Part shown: positions 25,201-40,200 of the stretch, piece after piece
Layout of the letters: every line of letters starts with the position of its first letter
Position numbering within the stretch: the stretch's first letter is position 1
Source of the DNA: Astropecten irregularis
Taxonomy: Eukaryota; Echinodermata; Asteroidea; Paxillosida; Astropectinidae
Length of the DNA stretch: 64,000 bases
Assembly (NCBI GenBank): GCA_963971285.1
Contig: OZ020249.1
Location: forward strand, 7,626,001 to 7,690,000
Direction of reading: 5' to 3'
The notes under the pieces: generated by a model
The model's database searches: none
What the model saw: the letters and a program-made list of their open reading frames with translations, nothing else
Told to the model about the DNA's origin: nothing
Position numbers and translations under genes: made by a program

Positions 25201-28200
25201 CTTCTTCAAGCTGTCTGTAAACAATACCGAGTCCCGTGATTATCACAGGAGTCGTTAACAAGTCCCTGGAATACATTGACGGTACCCTGAAGCTCAACTA
25301 CACCAGTGGCATCAAGAACTGCCACTCGAATACCTACGAGCGATCCACGGCGATCAACTTCGTTTGCGACGAAGGTGTCAAAGGTGAGAATCTTTTGGGC
25401 GGGGCTTCTCTTGCATGAGGCTGCTGCTTTTTGCGGTGCAGCTCTCGGGTGGGGCTGCTCTCTTGGATAGGTAAAATATGGGAGGGGCAAATTTTGGGTG
25501 GGGCAAATTGTGACTGGGGTCAATTTTGGGTAGGGCAAATTTTGGGCAGAGTTAATTGTGGGCGGGGTTAATTTTGGGCAGGGCAAATTTTGTGTGGGTC
25601 AAATTTTGGGTGGGGTAAATTTTGGGTAGGGCAAATTGTGGGCGGGGCAAATAGTGGGAGGGGCAAATTTGGGGTGGGGCACATTTATGGCCAAATACTG
25701 GACGGGGCAAATTTTGGGCGGGAACAATTTTGGGTGGGGCAAATTTCATTGACATTGATATTTTTATCCTTGTTCAGGAAAAGGCAAGCCGACCTTCATC
25801 AACGAAGACTCCGATTGTACCTACATCTTTGAGTGGGCCACGCCCTTAGCCTGCCCTCCATTCAAGGTACGTGGACGAAATCCAAAACGATCCCAGCTTG
25901 TTCCTTCTGGAACCATTTTTCTGATAAAATAGCATGAAGCTACTACCACTGTGATAAATGTTGTCGTTTTCGAGAAGAAGAATTAACTTCGATATCAGAA
26001 CAATTTTAACGAGATGGTAATCTTTGAAATGAAACAATGTTATTTTGAAGAAAATGAATCATTTTTCAAAATCACACGCACCCACCACACGTTTGCATGG
26101 TTGCAATATTTGTCTGAGATCCGGTGTGTCGTTACAGCATTTTTTAGTCTGCTATTTTTAGCGCAAGTGTTTAAAGGTTACGATGTGTATCAGTAAAACA
26201 CCATTGCTTTTGTGAAGCTCAGCTATTGCGATTTATCTTGGAAATTTTCACATTTATCAACACTCCTAGGTTATAGAGTGTAGCTATAGCGACAATCACC
26301 AGCAATACGACCTAGCGCCATTAGCCAGAGTAGATGATAATTATCGTATCGATCCCATGGCAACCGTTGGCGACGACGTCTACTTCATCAACGTATGCCG
26401 GTCTCTGCTGCATAAGAAAGGGGCCAAGCAAGGTAGGACACACAGTATGGCTGTAAATGTAATTTATAAAGATGCTTGGAGTTAGGAGGGCCTGACGTTT
26501 CAATCCTGACGTTTTGATCTTCTCTCAAAGAGAAAGATCCTCTTTGATAAAGATCCTGCTAGGGTAGAAACGTCAGGCCCTCTTAGCTCCAAGCATTCTA
26601 TATATTTCAGGTCATTATGTTAGTTGATGAGCAGTTTGCAGCAGTTTATTACATGTCTTGATTCATGACAAAGATAGTTGACTATTAAGGACACCACCAA
26701 CATAGGGCTGGATAGCTCAGTTGGTATTAAGAGCGCCGGTGTGGTATTCCGGAGGTCACTGGTTCGAATCCCATCCATTTTTCATTGTTCACTTTTCAAT
26801 TCAATGACTTGAAATTATTACAACGAGTTTCCCTTGTGGTTATTTGATGATCAATTTTATAACAAGTTACACCAAGAAAGATTGTACGTTTGTTTGAAAA
26901 AATATACCGTGATCTTTTTAAACATGAAAAGTCGAAATCTTTTGGGTACAGTAACTCTTTTAAAGGTGTGTTTGAGTAGGTCACCTAGGTCGCTCCGGGT
27001 CAGCCCCCGTACCGTTCGATTAGGTCTGACGTCATTCTCGGGGTTCACCCGGGGCAGCCACAAGTGACGCTGCTCGCGAGCAGCAGAGTCAGTGGTGGGA
27101 AACACATCACACAAATTCAAGATGGCGGAAAGGTTTTTAAGCAAGCGTTTGATTAGCCAGGCTGTGGTGGCTGATCCGGGTGACGTGACCTGTATTGACC
27201 GAGGGAAGCTACTCAAACACACCTTATCTTGATTGCGTCTTTTCCTTCTGTGTTTTCATATCCAAGGTGTTTTATGTCCGCGGAACGCTGCTGCCTGTTT
27301 GAAAAAAGGAGACAAGTAAGTTAGCTTTGTGTCTTCGTAGTACCAAATTTTCTCAAATACGAAGAGGAGAAAACCTTCAAATTTTTATCAGAAATTGTTT
27401 TTAGGAATTTATTGTAATCATACACGTATATGTGGCATATTTCGGAGTAAAGTAGGTTAGAGTCAGTTTTGAGATTAATGGTGGTTTCAGACTTTTCTTT
27501 TAAGATAAGTACAGGATTGGTAACATACCAAAACAGAAATGTTCACAGATTTACGTATAACTTTCAGGGTATGAAGATGGTGATGGTAGAAACATACTCT
27601 TAGAATATTTCTGGCTGAAATACTGTATTTATCCAGAAATTGGTAAAACAATGACTGAAATCAGTTTTGATCTCGGGGTAAGATCAAAACCATTCTTTAT
27701 GTTTTATTATGACAAATTGAGTTGGGTTTTTGCTATTTTCTCATGACTCGGATGTCCGATTGAGCTCAAATTTTCACAGGTTTATCATTTCATGTACATG
27801 CTGGATCAGACAAAGTGTGAATGCTGTTCTGTCACCTTACTATCTTTGTACACGCTCTTTAATAGCGCTCCGCACTTGCGCTAAAAATAGCACCGGACAT
27901 CAGACAAACATTGCAACCATGCACACGTGCGTGGGTGTGCGCGTCCATGTACACTACGTGTGTGAGCCAATGTTTGTCTGACATCCGGGGATTTTGTGAC
28001 GTCATTAGTGCGGAGCGCTATTCTGTTGAGACAAGCTACAAAAAAAATTGTTTTCAGGCATTTTACAGTGGTAGCTTTGTCTGTTTTTTATGGAACTTAG
28101 GCCATAAAAAAAAATTGTTGTATTGGCGTAACCCGCCCGACCCAAAAATATGCCCCGACCGTAAACATTTTAAACCCGCCCCCAAAAAAATAATAAATAA

Positions 28201-31200
28201 ATAAATAAAAATCGGGGAAAAAAAAAATCAAAAAGAAATCGCAAATTTCTATGCAGATTAAAAGCTTAAAAGGAGCAAAAGATGGAAACCAGACTGGTTA
28301 AAGTTGTTATGTCATTTCTTGTCTTTATTTGACACGTCAAATACTGTGATATACAGGGGAAAAAGCATTTAATACCCCAGGAAAAAAAAAATAAAAAAAA
28401 TAATAATCCGCCCGCCCTACCCTATTTTCCAAACCTCCGTTACGCCAATACAACAATTTTTTTTTTATGGCCTTATCACTTATAAATTAGGCTCATTGCA
28501 TGAGAAAGATAATGATTTACATGTACGCATGCCCGACATGACACTTCGTTGGCCTGATCTGTGTTTCGTGGATGCTGATTGGTTGCTTTTCATTGCAGAT
28601 ATTTCAGTCTGGGCGAGGTCAGCCAAGGACCGACCATGGAGAACGGTCACCTGGTGCTAAGGTACCAATCCGGGGACTCCTGCCCCTCGGTACCAGGGGC
28701 GAATCGTTCTTCCGTCATCAGCCTCGAGTGCGACAAAGAAGGCGTGGTAAGTCACTTCACCCTACTGGCAAAACAACAGCCAAAACCATTTCCCAGAACA
28801 TTTCTCATTTATCGTAAGGTGCCCAGACGTCCCCGATTCCCGGGGATAGTCCCCGATTTCCGGGGACAGTCCCCGATTTGCCAGTGCTGTCCCCTATGAA
28901 AAATTGTCCCCGAAAATGTCCCCGATTTGACGAAATGCCCCCGAAAATTATAATTGTCCTAAATAAAAAAAAAATTGACGAAGTGTATGGTCACCTTAAG
29001 TGCTGAAGAAGATCCATTCTTCAGAGAAGTATACGAAGACAACCGCCGTAGACATGTAAGTATGTAACCCACTCATGTCAACTGGACAAGATGTCCATAG
29101 ATGCCACCATTTTGCATGAAGGCACCATCTGGATTCCAATTTTTTTCAAAATTACACCCCTCCCCCAGGACACGGATCACTGTCCCCGGATCATCTCAAC
29201 AAAATATGGTCACCTTAGTTTATCGAGCATGCACATTTCCATAAATCGCAACAAATTTTGCATCGCATTGGTTACCAGCTCCATTGTCATTCACTTTACA
29301 TTGCTCTGTGACTGGTACTCGTCTCTTTGATGGTGTGATGTAAACTATTGCTCCCCGCTTGTTTTGTGCGACAGGGAAGCACTCCCCAGTACAGCTTTTC
29401 TAGTGACAACTGTGAGTACCATTTCATCTGGCTCACCAATCTGGCATGTACCATCAATGAAGACAAGGAGGAAATTACTAATAATTGTATGGCCGTCAAT
29501 CCTGCCACCGGTAAGCAATATATCCCATCTTAAAGGTACTACCATACTTTGGTAGCATACTAAAACAGAAATCTCCACAGATTTACTTATAACTTACTTT
29601 CATAGAGCTGCTTATCACAAACATTCGCTAAGCATGACATTTCTGTCTAATAGTAAAAACAGGATTGACAACCAAATTTCCGTGTGTTGTGTATCACTTG
29701 CAATTGTTCTTTGGCTGTTTTGGGAATTTTCATGGTGGTTTGTGTTATTGGGCAAGCTATTTTTGTGCTAAGCAATTTTTTTGTGCTAAGCAGCTCTATG
29801 AAATTAGCCCCAGGGTATAGATGGTGGTGGTAGAAACATACCGTTAACATTGTTCTGCCTGAAATGCTGTATTTATCCAGAAAAGAGTAAAACCAATGAC
29901 CCAAAACAATTTTGATTTTCAAAACATAAAAACAAACAGTGAAAAGATTTTAAAAATACTGTTCCTCACTGTTTTCTCAAAACATGGGAACTGTATGGGA
30001 CTGGGAATTTCACAGATGACTGTTACTGTATCTTCCTTGATATTTTTGCCAATTAATCTGCATTTCTTTGACAAAAACAAAAGAATGATATTACCTTTCA
30101 TCCAAGATCTGAAACAGTTTATCATCGCTATTTACTTAAATCAGAACTGTCTGTCGATGTTTTTTTGCAAATAGGATTCAAGTTTGACCTGACAACCTTA
30201 GAGAGTTCGACGGGCTACACCGTCACCAGCGACATGGGTCACAGGTACACCTTCTCAGTCTGCAAACCCCTGGCGAACTCGGACTGTCAAGATTCAGACG
30301 TCGGTAAGCATTCTCCAACGACCTTTTTGATTTTGTACACTCTTCGGAGTGTCGATAATACCAACAGTTCTTCTCAGAACCACACACTCTCACAGAAGAG
30401 ATTACATGGTGTCAACGCAAACCTACCTTCTTTTAAGTTTAAAGTTAGGAGGGCCTGACGCGTTTCAATCCTAGCAGGATCTTTCTCAAAGGCTATAACT
30501 TCTATAGTTTCATGGCTTCTGACTGCCAAACGAACAAAGATAAATGACTATTGGGGTCATCACCAACATAGGGCTGGATGGCTCAGTTGGTAGAGCGCCT
30601 GAACTGTATTCAGGAGGTCGCCGGTTCAAATCCCGCTCCAGTCAATTTTTCTTTGTTCTCTTTTCAATGACTTTAAAATTCAGTCAGTTTCCCCTTGTGG
30701 TTGTTTGATGATTCTTTTAAGTCTGAAATCTGATTTTGTGTGAGCCATATTGGTGCTGAAACAAATAGGAAAGATATGGATATGGAGTTCAGGCAATATG
30801 TTGAGTTCAGGCGAAGAAAGGTTGGAAAATTTGCTACACGTTGAAGCATATTGGCAGTATTTTAGCTCGGAGACAAACATTAATTCTTGGACTTCAAAAA
30901 TGTGATGGCCGCAGGTTCGTGTCAAGTTGAGACTGGTTCGAACAGTCCGCGGAGTTTCAACAGCGGTGTGTATAATCGTAAGCTTCACTACCACGACGGC
31001 ACGCTCTTTCTGAACTACGAGGGCGGTGCACCGTGCCATAGCAACGCCTTCACCCGTAGTACTGTCATCACCTTTGTCTGCTCCCTTGAGGAAAGAGCTA
31101 TCGGAGAGCCGGTCTTCGTCGACGAGTCGGAGGATTGTACGTACTACATCGCCTGGCACACCTCGCTAGCGTGCGAGAAATTTGTAAGTTCAAACTGATT

Positions 31201-34200
31201 TCTGTTTTTACTTTCTGCGGCAGAAATGTCAGACAAGTTTCTGTCACATATTTTTGCGCTTGTTTTCTTGTTAACAAGGTAACAAGGTAACAAGGTACAG
31301 TTCAGGATTGGTAACATAACCCACCAAACAGAAAGATGTTGCTGGTAGAAACATAACATTAAAATATTTCTGCATGAAATGGTGTATTTATCCAAAAATT
31401 AGTAAAACAATGACCGAAAACAGTTTTGATCTTGGGGTAAGATCAAAACCATTCTTTATGTTTTATAAGAAAAAATGGGTCGGGTTTTCGCTTTTTTCTT
31501 GTGATTCACATGTCCGATTGAGCTCAAATTATCACACGTTTACCACTTCATGTACATATTGATCAGACAAAGTATGAGTGCTGTTCTGTAACATTTACCA
31601 ATCATGTATTATACCTTTAAAATGGCAAACTTTACATGCAAATTAAGAACAAACCCTACCATCGATTGGGTTGAAACTTAGTTTTTTCCATGTTGGGAAG
31701 TGTTATATTGAAAAGTTGTAGTGATGTCATCATGATGTCATCATCTGTCATGTGACACTGCCTTATTAACTTAAGGGGCAAACACTGCCATTAAAAAAAA
31801 ATTTTTTTTTACATGCCCGGTTTTACTTAACAACACTTTTTACTTGATTGTGTGCAGATTCAGTGCAACGTGATCAATGGGACAGAGGTCATCGACCTTT
31901 CACCCCTGGTCAGCGACCGGGGTTATTACCTTGCCAGCACCATGACCGATGACACCTCGGGCGGTCAGTTCTACATCAACCTCTGCCGACCTCTGAACCC
32001 TATACCTCACGTCCGATGTCCGGCGGGATCGGCCGTATGCCTGGACCAGTCCAGCAGTCAAGCAAACACTGCTTTCAAAGTATGCACAATTTCCGACAGA
32101 CTAAAATACTGGTCGGGCCCAGTCTTTAAAAAGCCAGGCCAGGCTCGGGCTTAGCCTTGGATCTTGGGCGTCTATAATATTGAGCCTTGAACTATCAACT
32201 TCAAGCCCCTGCTGTGTCCTGGATCATAGTTGGCACCATTAAACCTGATTGACAGGTTGAGTCCATATTGATCATGGACAGTATCCAGAAGCCAGGCCAG
32301 GCTTGGGCTTTGTCTGGGTCTTGGGCTTCTATAATCCCCAGCCTTGAACTATCAACTTCAAGCCCCTGCTGTGTCCTGGATCATAGTTGGCACTATTAAA
32401 CCTGATTGACAGGTTGAGTCCATATTGATCATGGACAGTATCCAGAAGCCAGGCCAGGCTTGGGCTTTGTCTGGGTCTTGGGCTTCTATAATCCCCAGCC
32501 TTGAACTATCAACTTCAAGCCCCTGCTGTGTCCTGGATCATAGTTGAAAAGCCTGGCCAGACCTGGGCTTTTGGGCTTCTATAATCCCCAGCCTTGAACT
32601 ATCAACTTCAAGCCCCTGCTGTGTCCTGGATCATAGTTGAAAAGCCTGGCCAGGCCTGGGCTTTTGGGCTTCTATAATCCCCAGCCTTGAACTATCAACT
32701 TCAAACCCCTGCTGCGTCCTGGATCATAGTTGGCACTATAAACCCGATCGACAGATTGAGTCCACATTGATCACGGACAGTATCCAGAAGCCAGACTAGG
32801 CTTGGGCTTTACCTAGGGTCTTCGGCTTCTATTATCCCCAGCCTTCAACTATCAACTTCAAGCCCCTGCTGTGTCCTGGTTCATAGTTGGCACTATAAAC
32901 CCGATCGACAGATTGAGTCCACATTGATCATGGACAATATCCAGAAGCCAGGCTTCATTGATTTTAAGCAGCTCTATTGTAGTGAAGTTCAGGGGTAACA
33001 AGAGGAGGACTTCAGGCCGGAAGGCCCAGACCTGGCCGGGCTTTTCAATGTCTGTGTCCGAACAGTATTAAACTGTCTCTCCCTTACATCAAGTTCTGTA
33101 CATGCTTACAAAGTTATGAGCAGGCTCACACAACCATAATAGCAACAAAATTAAGAAAGTTTGGCTCGTATTCCAATTCCCATTTCTTTGCCTCTTGTTA
33201 TCTTTCTAGAGTTTGGGACGTGTCGACGAAGGACCCAAGATTAACAGCGAAGGAAGGGTTGAGATTAAGTACCTAAACGGCGATGAATGCCCTGAAAACA
33301 AGGATAAGAAAATCTCCTCGGTCATAACTCTGTTCTGCGAGAGGGGAACTTCCCAGGTACGCATTGCTTTTTGGATCATCGTTGAAAATATTTCTTCAAA
33401 TGGATAACACGTGATTGATCAGATCACAAAACAAAACTAGACTTGTGGTTGTGTGAACAACCACTAGGTGTTCGGGGTCTCATTACGTGGTGGAACTGTT
33501 ATGTGAACATAAAAGTTATGTTGGAACGTATGTGGTCAATTGTCGCTCATCCTCATACAATGGCATATTGAAATACACACTAAATTTTGAATATGATGTA
33601 AATATCTTGCAGTTTTTATTTTGTTTGATTAAGACATATGGTTTAAAAGTGACCATATCTCAACGTAAAAAAACTTACTTTTAGCCCATGGATTTAGTTG
33701 CAGTGTTTATGGAACACATTGTCATTTGACAAAATGATGTACAATACTCCGCAACCTACATCGATAGCATTTCGATTAAGATTTGGTGCTGGTATTTAAT
33801 GATATATAATAAGATTTACGTGCAAATATCTATAGCAAGATGTTAACAAAGTTTTGAGTCACGCAATTGGACATTACATGTACATGTTCTACACAGTGAA
33901 TTATGTACAATTTTTGTACATATATAGTGTATGGGAAAAAGAGTCAATCGATCATCATAGTTTTTTTACATGACCATATTTTCACGTAACACAATGTGAG
34001 AAATATTAAAAAATTCATATAAAATCAAGAGATGCCGTAAATGTTCACTTCAAATCAACGCTGTAAGAACTTTGTCTGGGCCTTTGTATGGTTAAAATTG
34101 ACTGTTTAAAAAGTGTATGAGGTGTATCGAACTCCTGTGTTGAGGCTATCATGTGTTTCCACTGAGACAATGTAATGAAGCACATTCCAATCACCTTGCA

Positions 34201-37200
34201 ATGACTGCCATCTGGTAGTAATCAGAGTCTCTTGTAATCACATTACAAGCAGTTTTCACTGATGTACTCATGTAATTACTGAGTAAACAGTATTGGAATA
34301 ATTCAGTAATTTTCCCTTTAAAAGAGCATAACTTCCGGTTGAATGACGTCACAGATTTCAAACTTCACATACATGTCGAGGTACATTAGTGCTTTACACC
34401 TACTAAATTTGGTGGAAATTCATTGTTTACTTTCGGATTACGTAATCACTGTATGTCTTTAATCAACCGTAGAGGGCGCTATATAGCCCGCATGACGTCA
34501 TTGTTTATATTTTCTGAAAGCCCAAGACCTTCTCTATCTTTTACCCATTGAGGTTTTTTGTGCCCAAATCCTTCCGTTTTCGAGTTATTTTGAGTCAAAC
34601 TTCAACTTCCGGTAACACCGGAAGTGAAGGTCATTTGTACACAACACTGAATATAATAATTGTTGACATTTACGTGTTGAGTAACATATGTCAATATCAA
34701 AATCATAGGTCATGTGGTTCTCAAGTTATAAAGCACCAAAGTTTTTCTTAAAAACGGGTGTAATTTGATACCCGATGACGTCATCATGACGTCAATCTTC
34801 TAAATACAACTTGGCATCATGACCGAAGTTCCCACCAAGTTTCAAGTCAATATCTTGTAACTGTCATATAGAAGTCCTGCTGACAAGTTTGGGAAGAAGA
34901 CAAATAAAAAAAAAAACTAAAAAAAAAAAAAAAAACTCGAACAATAACAATAGGTGTTCGGCTTGAACCCGAACACCTAATTATGTACAGATTTGCATTA
35001 ATTTAGGTTTGCGATGACACTATATAATCTCTTCTGTAAGTGTGTGTGGTTCTGAGAAGAACTGATGGTTTAACACTCGACGTTTCGAACTGTATGCTCT
35101 GTTCATCTTCGGGAGGTAACCAGTAATGAAATCTCATCTTCAAATATCCACTTGCTTTATTTGATCCTGGAATTCAAACTTGACCGATGCTGTTATAGTT
35201 TTTGTTTTGGTCGAAGTTTTAGAGGAGGTTCTGACGTTTCGATCCTAGCAAGATCTTTCTCAGTAGCTTAATGTACGAGTTAGAACATGCATAAATGGAT
35301 GAGAGGATCTGTGGCCAATTTCATAGACCTGCTTAAGCACCAAAATTTGCTTAAGCACCAAAAACCTTGGTTAATTTCATAGAGCTGCTTAATAAGCACC
35401 AAAACTTGCGTAAGAACCAAAATACCTTGGTAAATAAAATCAGTATGCCAGCCAATGTTATGTTCAGCAAACAATGACCGAAGTCAAAAGCAGTAAACAT
35501 CACATGAACATTTGGTTGGTAATCCTGTTTGATCAAGGAAGACTTTTCATGCTTTAATAATCAAATTTTGTGCTTAAGCAGCTCTATAAAATTGGCCCCA
35601 GAACAAAGGGGGATTAGAGTGACCAGGGGAACAGGGAAAGCATGCAACAGGGCTAGGGAACCACCAAGAGAAGAGAGGGGTGGACAAGTAGATCAAGGGA
35701 AAGGGGACAAAGGAATGTTTGGGAGGGTAGGCAAGATCAAAGATGGAAGATAACAAAGGGATGAAGATGCAGGTAGGCTATAGGGAAACAGAAATAAAAA
35801 GAGTTATTACTGGGAACTGGAAAAATGTGATTCAGAAAAGATGCTCTTGTAAACAGGGATTCAAAGTTTTCTTATGGTCAAATTTTCCCCCCCGAATATC
35901 ATAGGGCACTCCAAGAATGGACAGCTACATCGATTGTGTGTACCATTTCTCCTGGATGACCAATGCCGTATGTCCACCCTCCGCCCACTCTAAAGGAAAG
36001 AACTGTAAATACTTCAACGACGTCCTGCAGTACGAGTATGACCTCAGCTCTCTGGCCACAGACGAAATCCAGGTAAAGACATGTCAAATCAATGTCCTTC
36101 ATCATTTCAGGCCTTAAAGAGGGCCTCTAATCATGAAGAAAATTTGCTGCCTCGGTTACTACGAAACACATTCTCAAATGTGTCTGCAAATGTGCTTTTA
36201 ATGGGTATCATACAAAAAGAGAAAAAAATGCCCCAAAAGATCTTTTAAATTACACGCGGCTGGTAAAAAACAACCAAATGTGATGTCGTCATAATATTTA
36301 CAATGACCCCGTGTGACATTCATTTTAGTACTCACTCCATTCATGAGTGTGACCCTTGCCTGCGGACTTTTTTGCTTGGAATGGCGACGCTGCGCTAGCG
36401 CATTTTGGCCACTACTGTGGCGAACGTGAGGTACACGACGTAGTCAGCAATGCATGCATGGAGTATCTACCAACAATGACGTCACACGTACTCGCTTCAG
36501 GATTAAAACGTGACCTCTGTTTTCAAGACACACTGATAAGCAGGGAGAACAGAAATCACGTTGTTTGTTAATTCCACATAATATCCTAGTTAATCTTATT
36601 GTTGGGTATTGGGTCAGTATTGGCAAATGAGAAGCATTATAAGGAAAAAAAAACGCCAATCCAATCGTTTTATTTGTGCCCCACTTTAAAGGCCTCAGGC
36701 TCAGAAACCTCATGTAGTCATACCTAATCCTCTCCCAAACCCTCTACCCAACTAGGTCCCTGGCCAGAATGGTCTGACATACACCATCCACCTCTGCAAC
36801 TCCATCACCACCGGAGTTAGCCCCTGTCAGGACTCTACAGTCTGCGTTAAGAATGCAACAAATACCCTCTACTCTCTGGGAGCTCTAAGCACGCAGGAAT
36901 TCTACTACGAAGGGCACATCTTGAAACTCAAGTACACGAATGGCACACCGTGTTATGGAAGTAAGATCCATTTGGTATTCTTTCATTCTTTCTTTCTTTC
37001 AACAACAACAGCATCAACGACACCACCTACAATGACAATGAAAACAACAACACAAACAGCAGCAATAACAACACAACAACAATTGTGTCAAAATTGCTAC
37101 AACAATAACAACACTAACACCTTAATTGCCGTGACAACAATAACAAAATTGCTTCAACAACAACAAGAAGAACAAAATTGCTACAACAACTACAATAACA

Positions 37201-40200
37201 GCAACAGTAACAACACAACAATAAAAAAATTGCTTCAACAACAACAACAAGAAGAACAAAATTGCTACAACAACAACAATAACAGCAACAGTAACAACAC
37301 AACAATAAAAAAATTGCTTCAACAACAACAACAATAAAAAAATTGCTACAACAACAATAACAAAATTGCTACAACAACAACAATAACAAAATTGCTACAA
37401 CAACAACAATAACAAAATTGCTACAAACAACAACAACAATAACACAATTGCTACAACAACAAGAACAGCAACAGCATCAACAACAATATCAACAACACCA
37501 CCAAATGACAATGAAACAATAAAAAAACAACACAACAATAAAAAAATTGCTTCAACAACAACAACAATAAAAAAATTGCTACAACAACAATAACAAAATT
37601 GCTACAACAACAACAATAACAAAATTGCTACAACAACAACAATAACAAAATTGCTACAAACAACAACAACAATAACACAATTGCTACAACAACAAGAACA
37701 GCAACAGCATCAACAACAATATCAACAACACCACCAAATGACAATGAAAACAACAAAAACAGCAGCAATAACAGCACAACAACAATGATATCACAATTGC
37801 TACAACAAAAACAACACCAACACCTACAATGACGCGACAACAACAGCAACAGTATCAACAGCAACAACAACAACAATAACACAGCAACAGCATCAACAAC
37901 AACAACAACAGCAACACAACAATAACAAAATTGCTACAACAACAACAACACCTAAAATAACATTTACAACAACTGGTTCCCTGTCAGTGAAAACCAGTGT
38001 AAAGATCATTCTCTTCACTTGATCAGAAATCAAATCAACATTTGGTTCAAAATCACTGACAAAAATCGAATGGGTCTTGCAGACAATTTTATCCGTGTAT
38101 ATTTAATCTCAACATAATTTCAGACTTCCAAACTCACTTTTGAAATGGTCATAATTAATATTAATTATGTTCTTATTTATTATCGTGCAGGTGCAATAAA
38201 GAAAAGACAGACAACAATAATCTTCAAGTGTTCAGAAGCGACAGTTCCGACCAAACCCACCTTTTTCTCGGTGAGAAATTTTACCTGTAATGGATAAAAT
38301 GTAATACCGGTACATGATTGGTAAAGGTCACAGAGCAACACTCACACTTTGTTTGATCTAGGATGTGCATGAAATAATAAACCTGTGAAAATTTGAGCTC
38401 AATCGGACATCTGAGTCACGAGAAAATAGCGAAAACCTGACTCCATGTTTCTTATAAAACATAAAGAATGGTTTTGATCTTACCCCGAGATCAAAACTGT
38501 TTTCGGTCTTTGTTTTACTAATTTCTGGATAAATACACCATTTTTAACGGTATGTTACTACCAGCACCATCTTCATACCCTGAAAGTTATACGTAAATCT
38601 GTGAACATTTCTGTTACCAATGTTACCAATCCTGTACTGTACGTTTAACCTGAGCAGAAATCACTTTGTAATTTTGTGTTCTCGTTTCGTTGTTTGCAGT
38701 CGGACAACGAGTGCAATTACATCTTCCAATGGGAGACGCCATTAGCCTGCCCTCCAATGAGCATGCCCTGTGACCTCGCCTATAATAGGATGCAATACGA
38801 CCTTCAGCCTCTTTCACAAATTACCGGAAGCTGGCAGTTTCAAGATGACGATGGAAACAAGTACGTTTCATTTTTTATTTCTGAAATAACCACAAGGGAA
38901 ACTGACTGAATTTAAAGTCATTGAAAAGTGAACAAAGAAAAATTTACTGTAGCGGGATTCGAACCGATGACCTCCTGAATACCGTACAGGCACTCTACCA
39001 ACTGAGCTACCCAGCCCTACGTTGGTGGTGACCCCAATAGTCAATTATCTTTGTTCATTTGGCAGTCAGAAGCCGTGAAACCACTCGAATACCGCTATAT
39101 CCGCTAAGCATCATTTCATTGATACTCGCAGTAATACTGCAACCTGAGCAAGGATAATTGACTATTGGGGACACCACCAACGTAGGGCTGGATAGCTCAG
39201 TTGGTGGAGCGCCTGTACGGTATTCAGGAGGTCGCTGGTTCGAATCCCGCTCCAGTCAATTTGTCTTTGTTCACTTTTCAATGACTTATAATTCAGTCAG
39301 TTTTCCTTGTGGTTATTTGATGATTATATTCATTTGTATTGAGGGTTACTTTCTTACACAGAATTCTTTAGTCACATTATTTGTAATTGTATCATTGTCC
39401 TGATCATTTGTGGGTAGATTCTTCATGAATTTATGCCAGCCGGCCTTCAACACGCCGGACGGATGTCCCAAGGAGGCCAGCATCTGCCGACAGAGACCTG
39501 ACGGAACTGTAGACACCTTAGGCATGGTGTACACACAGCTGCTTAATGCCGATGGTAGGTATCCGCCCCTTAAGTACAATTCAAGCTTCACCCACTATTA
39601 TAGCTATTTTTATTTCCTATTAAAATTTGCTATTATAATTTCCTATTGGAACTTCCTATTGGAATTTGCTATTGGAATTTGCTATTGGAATTTTTTATTA
39701 GAATTTCCTATTAGAATTTCCTATTAGAATTTCCTATTCGAATTTCCTATATGAATTTCCTATTCAAATTTCCGATTAGAATTTTCTATTAGAATTTTCT
39801 ATTAGAATTTCCTATAAGAATTTCCTATTGGAATTTCCTATTGGAATTTCCTATTAGAATTTCCTATTGGAATTTCCTATTAGAATTTCCTATTGGAATT
39901 TCCTATTCAAATAAGCGTTTTGCACATTGAATCTGAATAGTATCTGGTACACAGACTTCTTTCATTGCACATTAACACCCCAGTTTGAATTTCCCACACT
40001 AAAGACTCTGTTGGTATGGCACATGATTAGAATTTGCTATTATAATTTCCTATTGGAATTTCCTATTGGAATTTCCTATTGGAATTTCCTATTGGAATTT
40101 CCTATTAGAATTTCCTATTAGAATTTCGTATTGGAATTTCATATTGGAATTTCATATTAGAATTTCCTATTAGAATTTCATATTAGAATTTCATATTGGA

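Noticed and set aside
37114..37882. Leu/Cys/Val-rich and Gln/Asn-rich frames
   Set aside because: Translation of CAA-type microsatellite in either direction within intron 33.
39180..39260. Possible functional tRNA gene
   Set aside because: Boxes A and B are present, but many diverged copies share the same non-tRNA flanks, and the anticodon loop lacks the expected U33; these are SINE heads.
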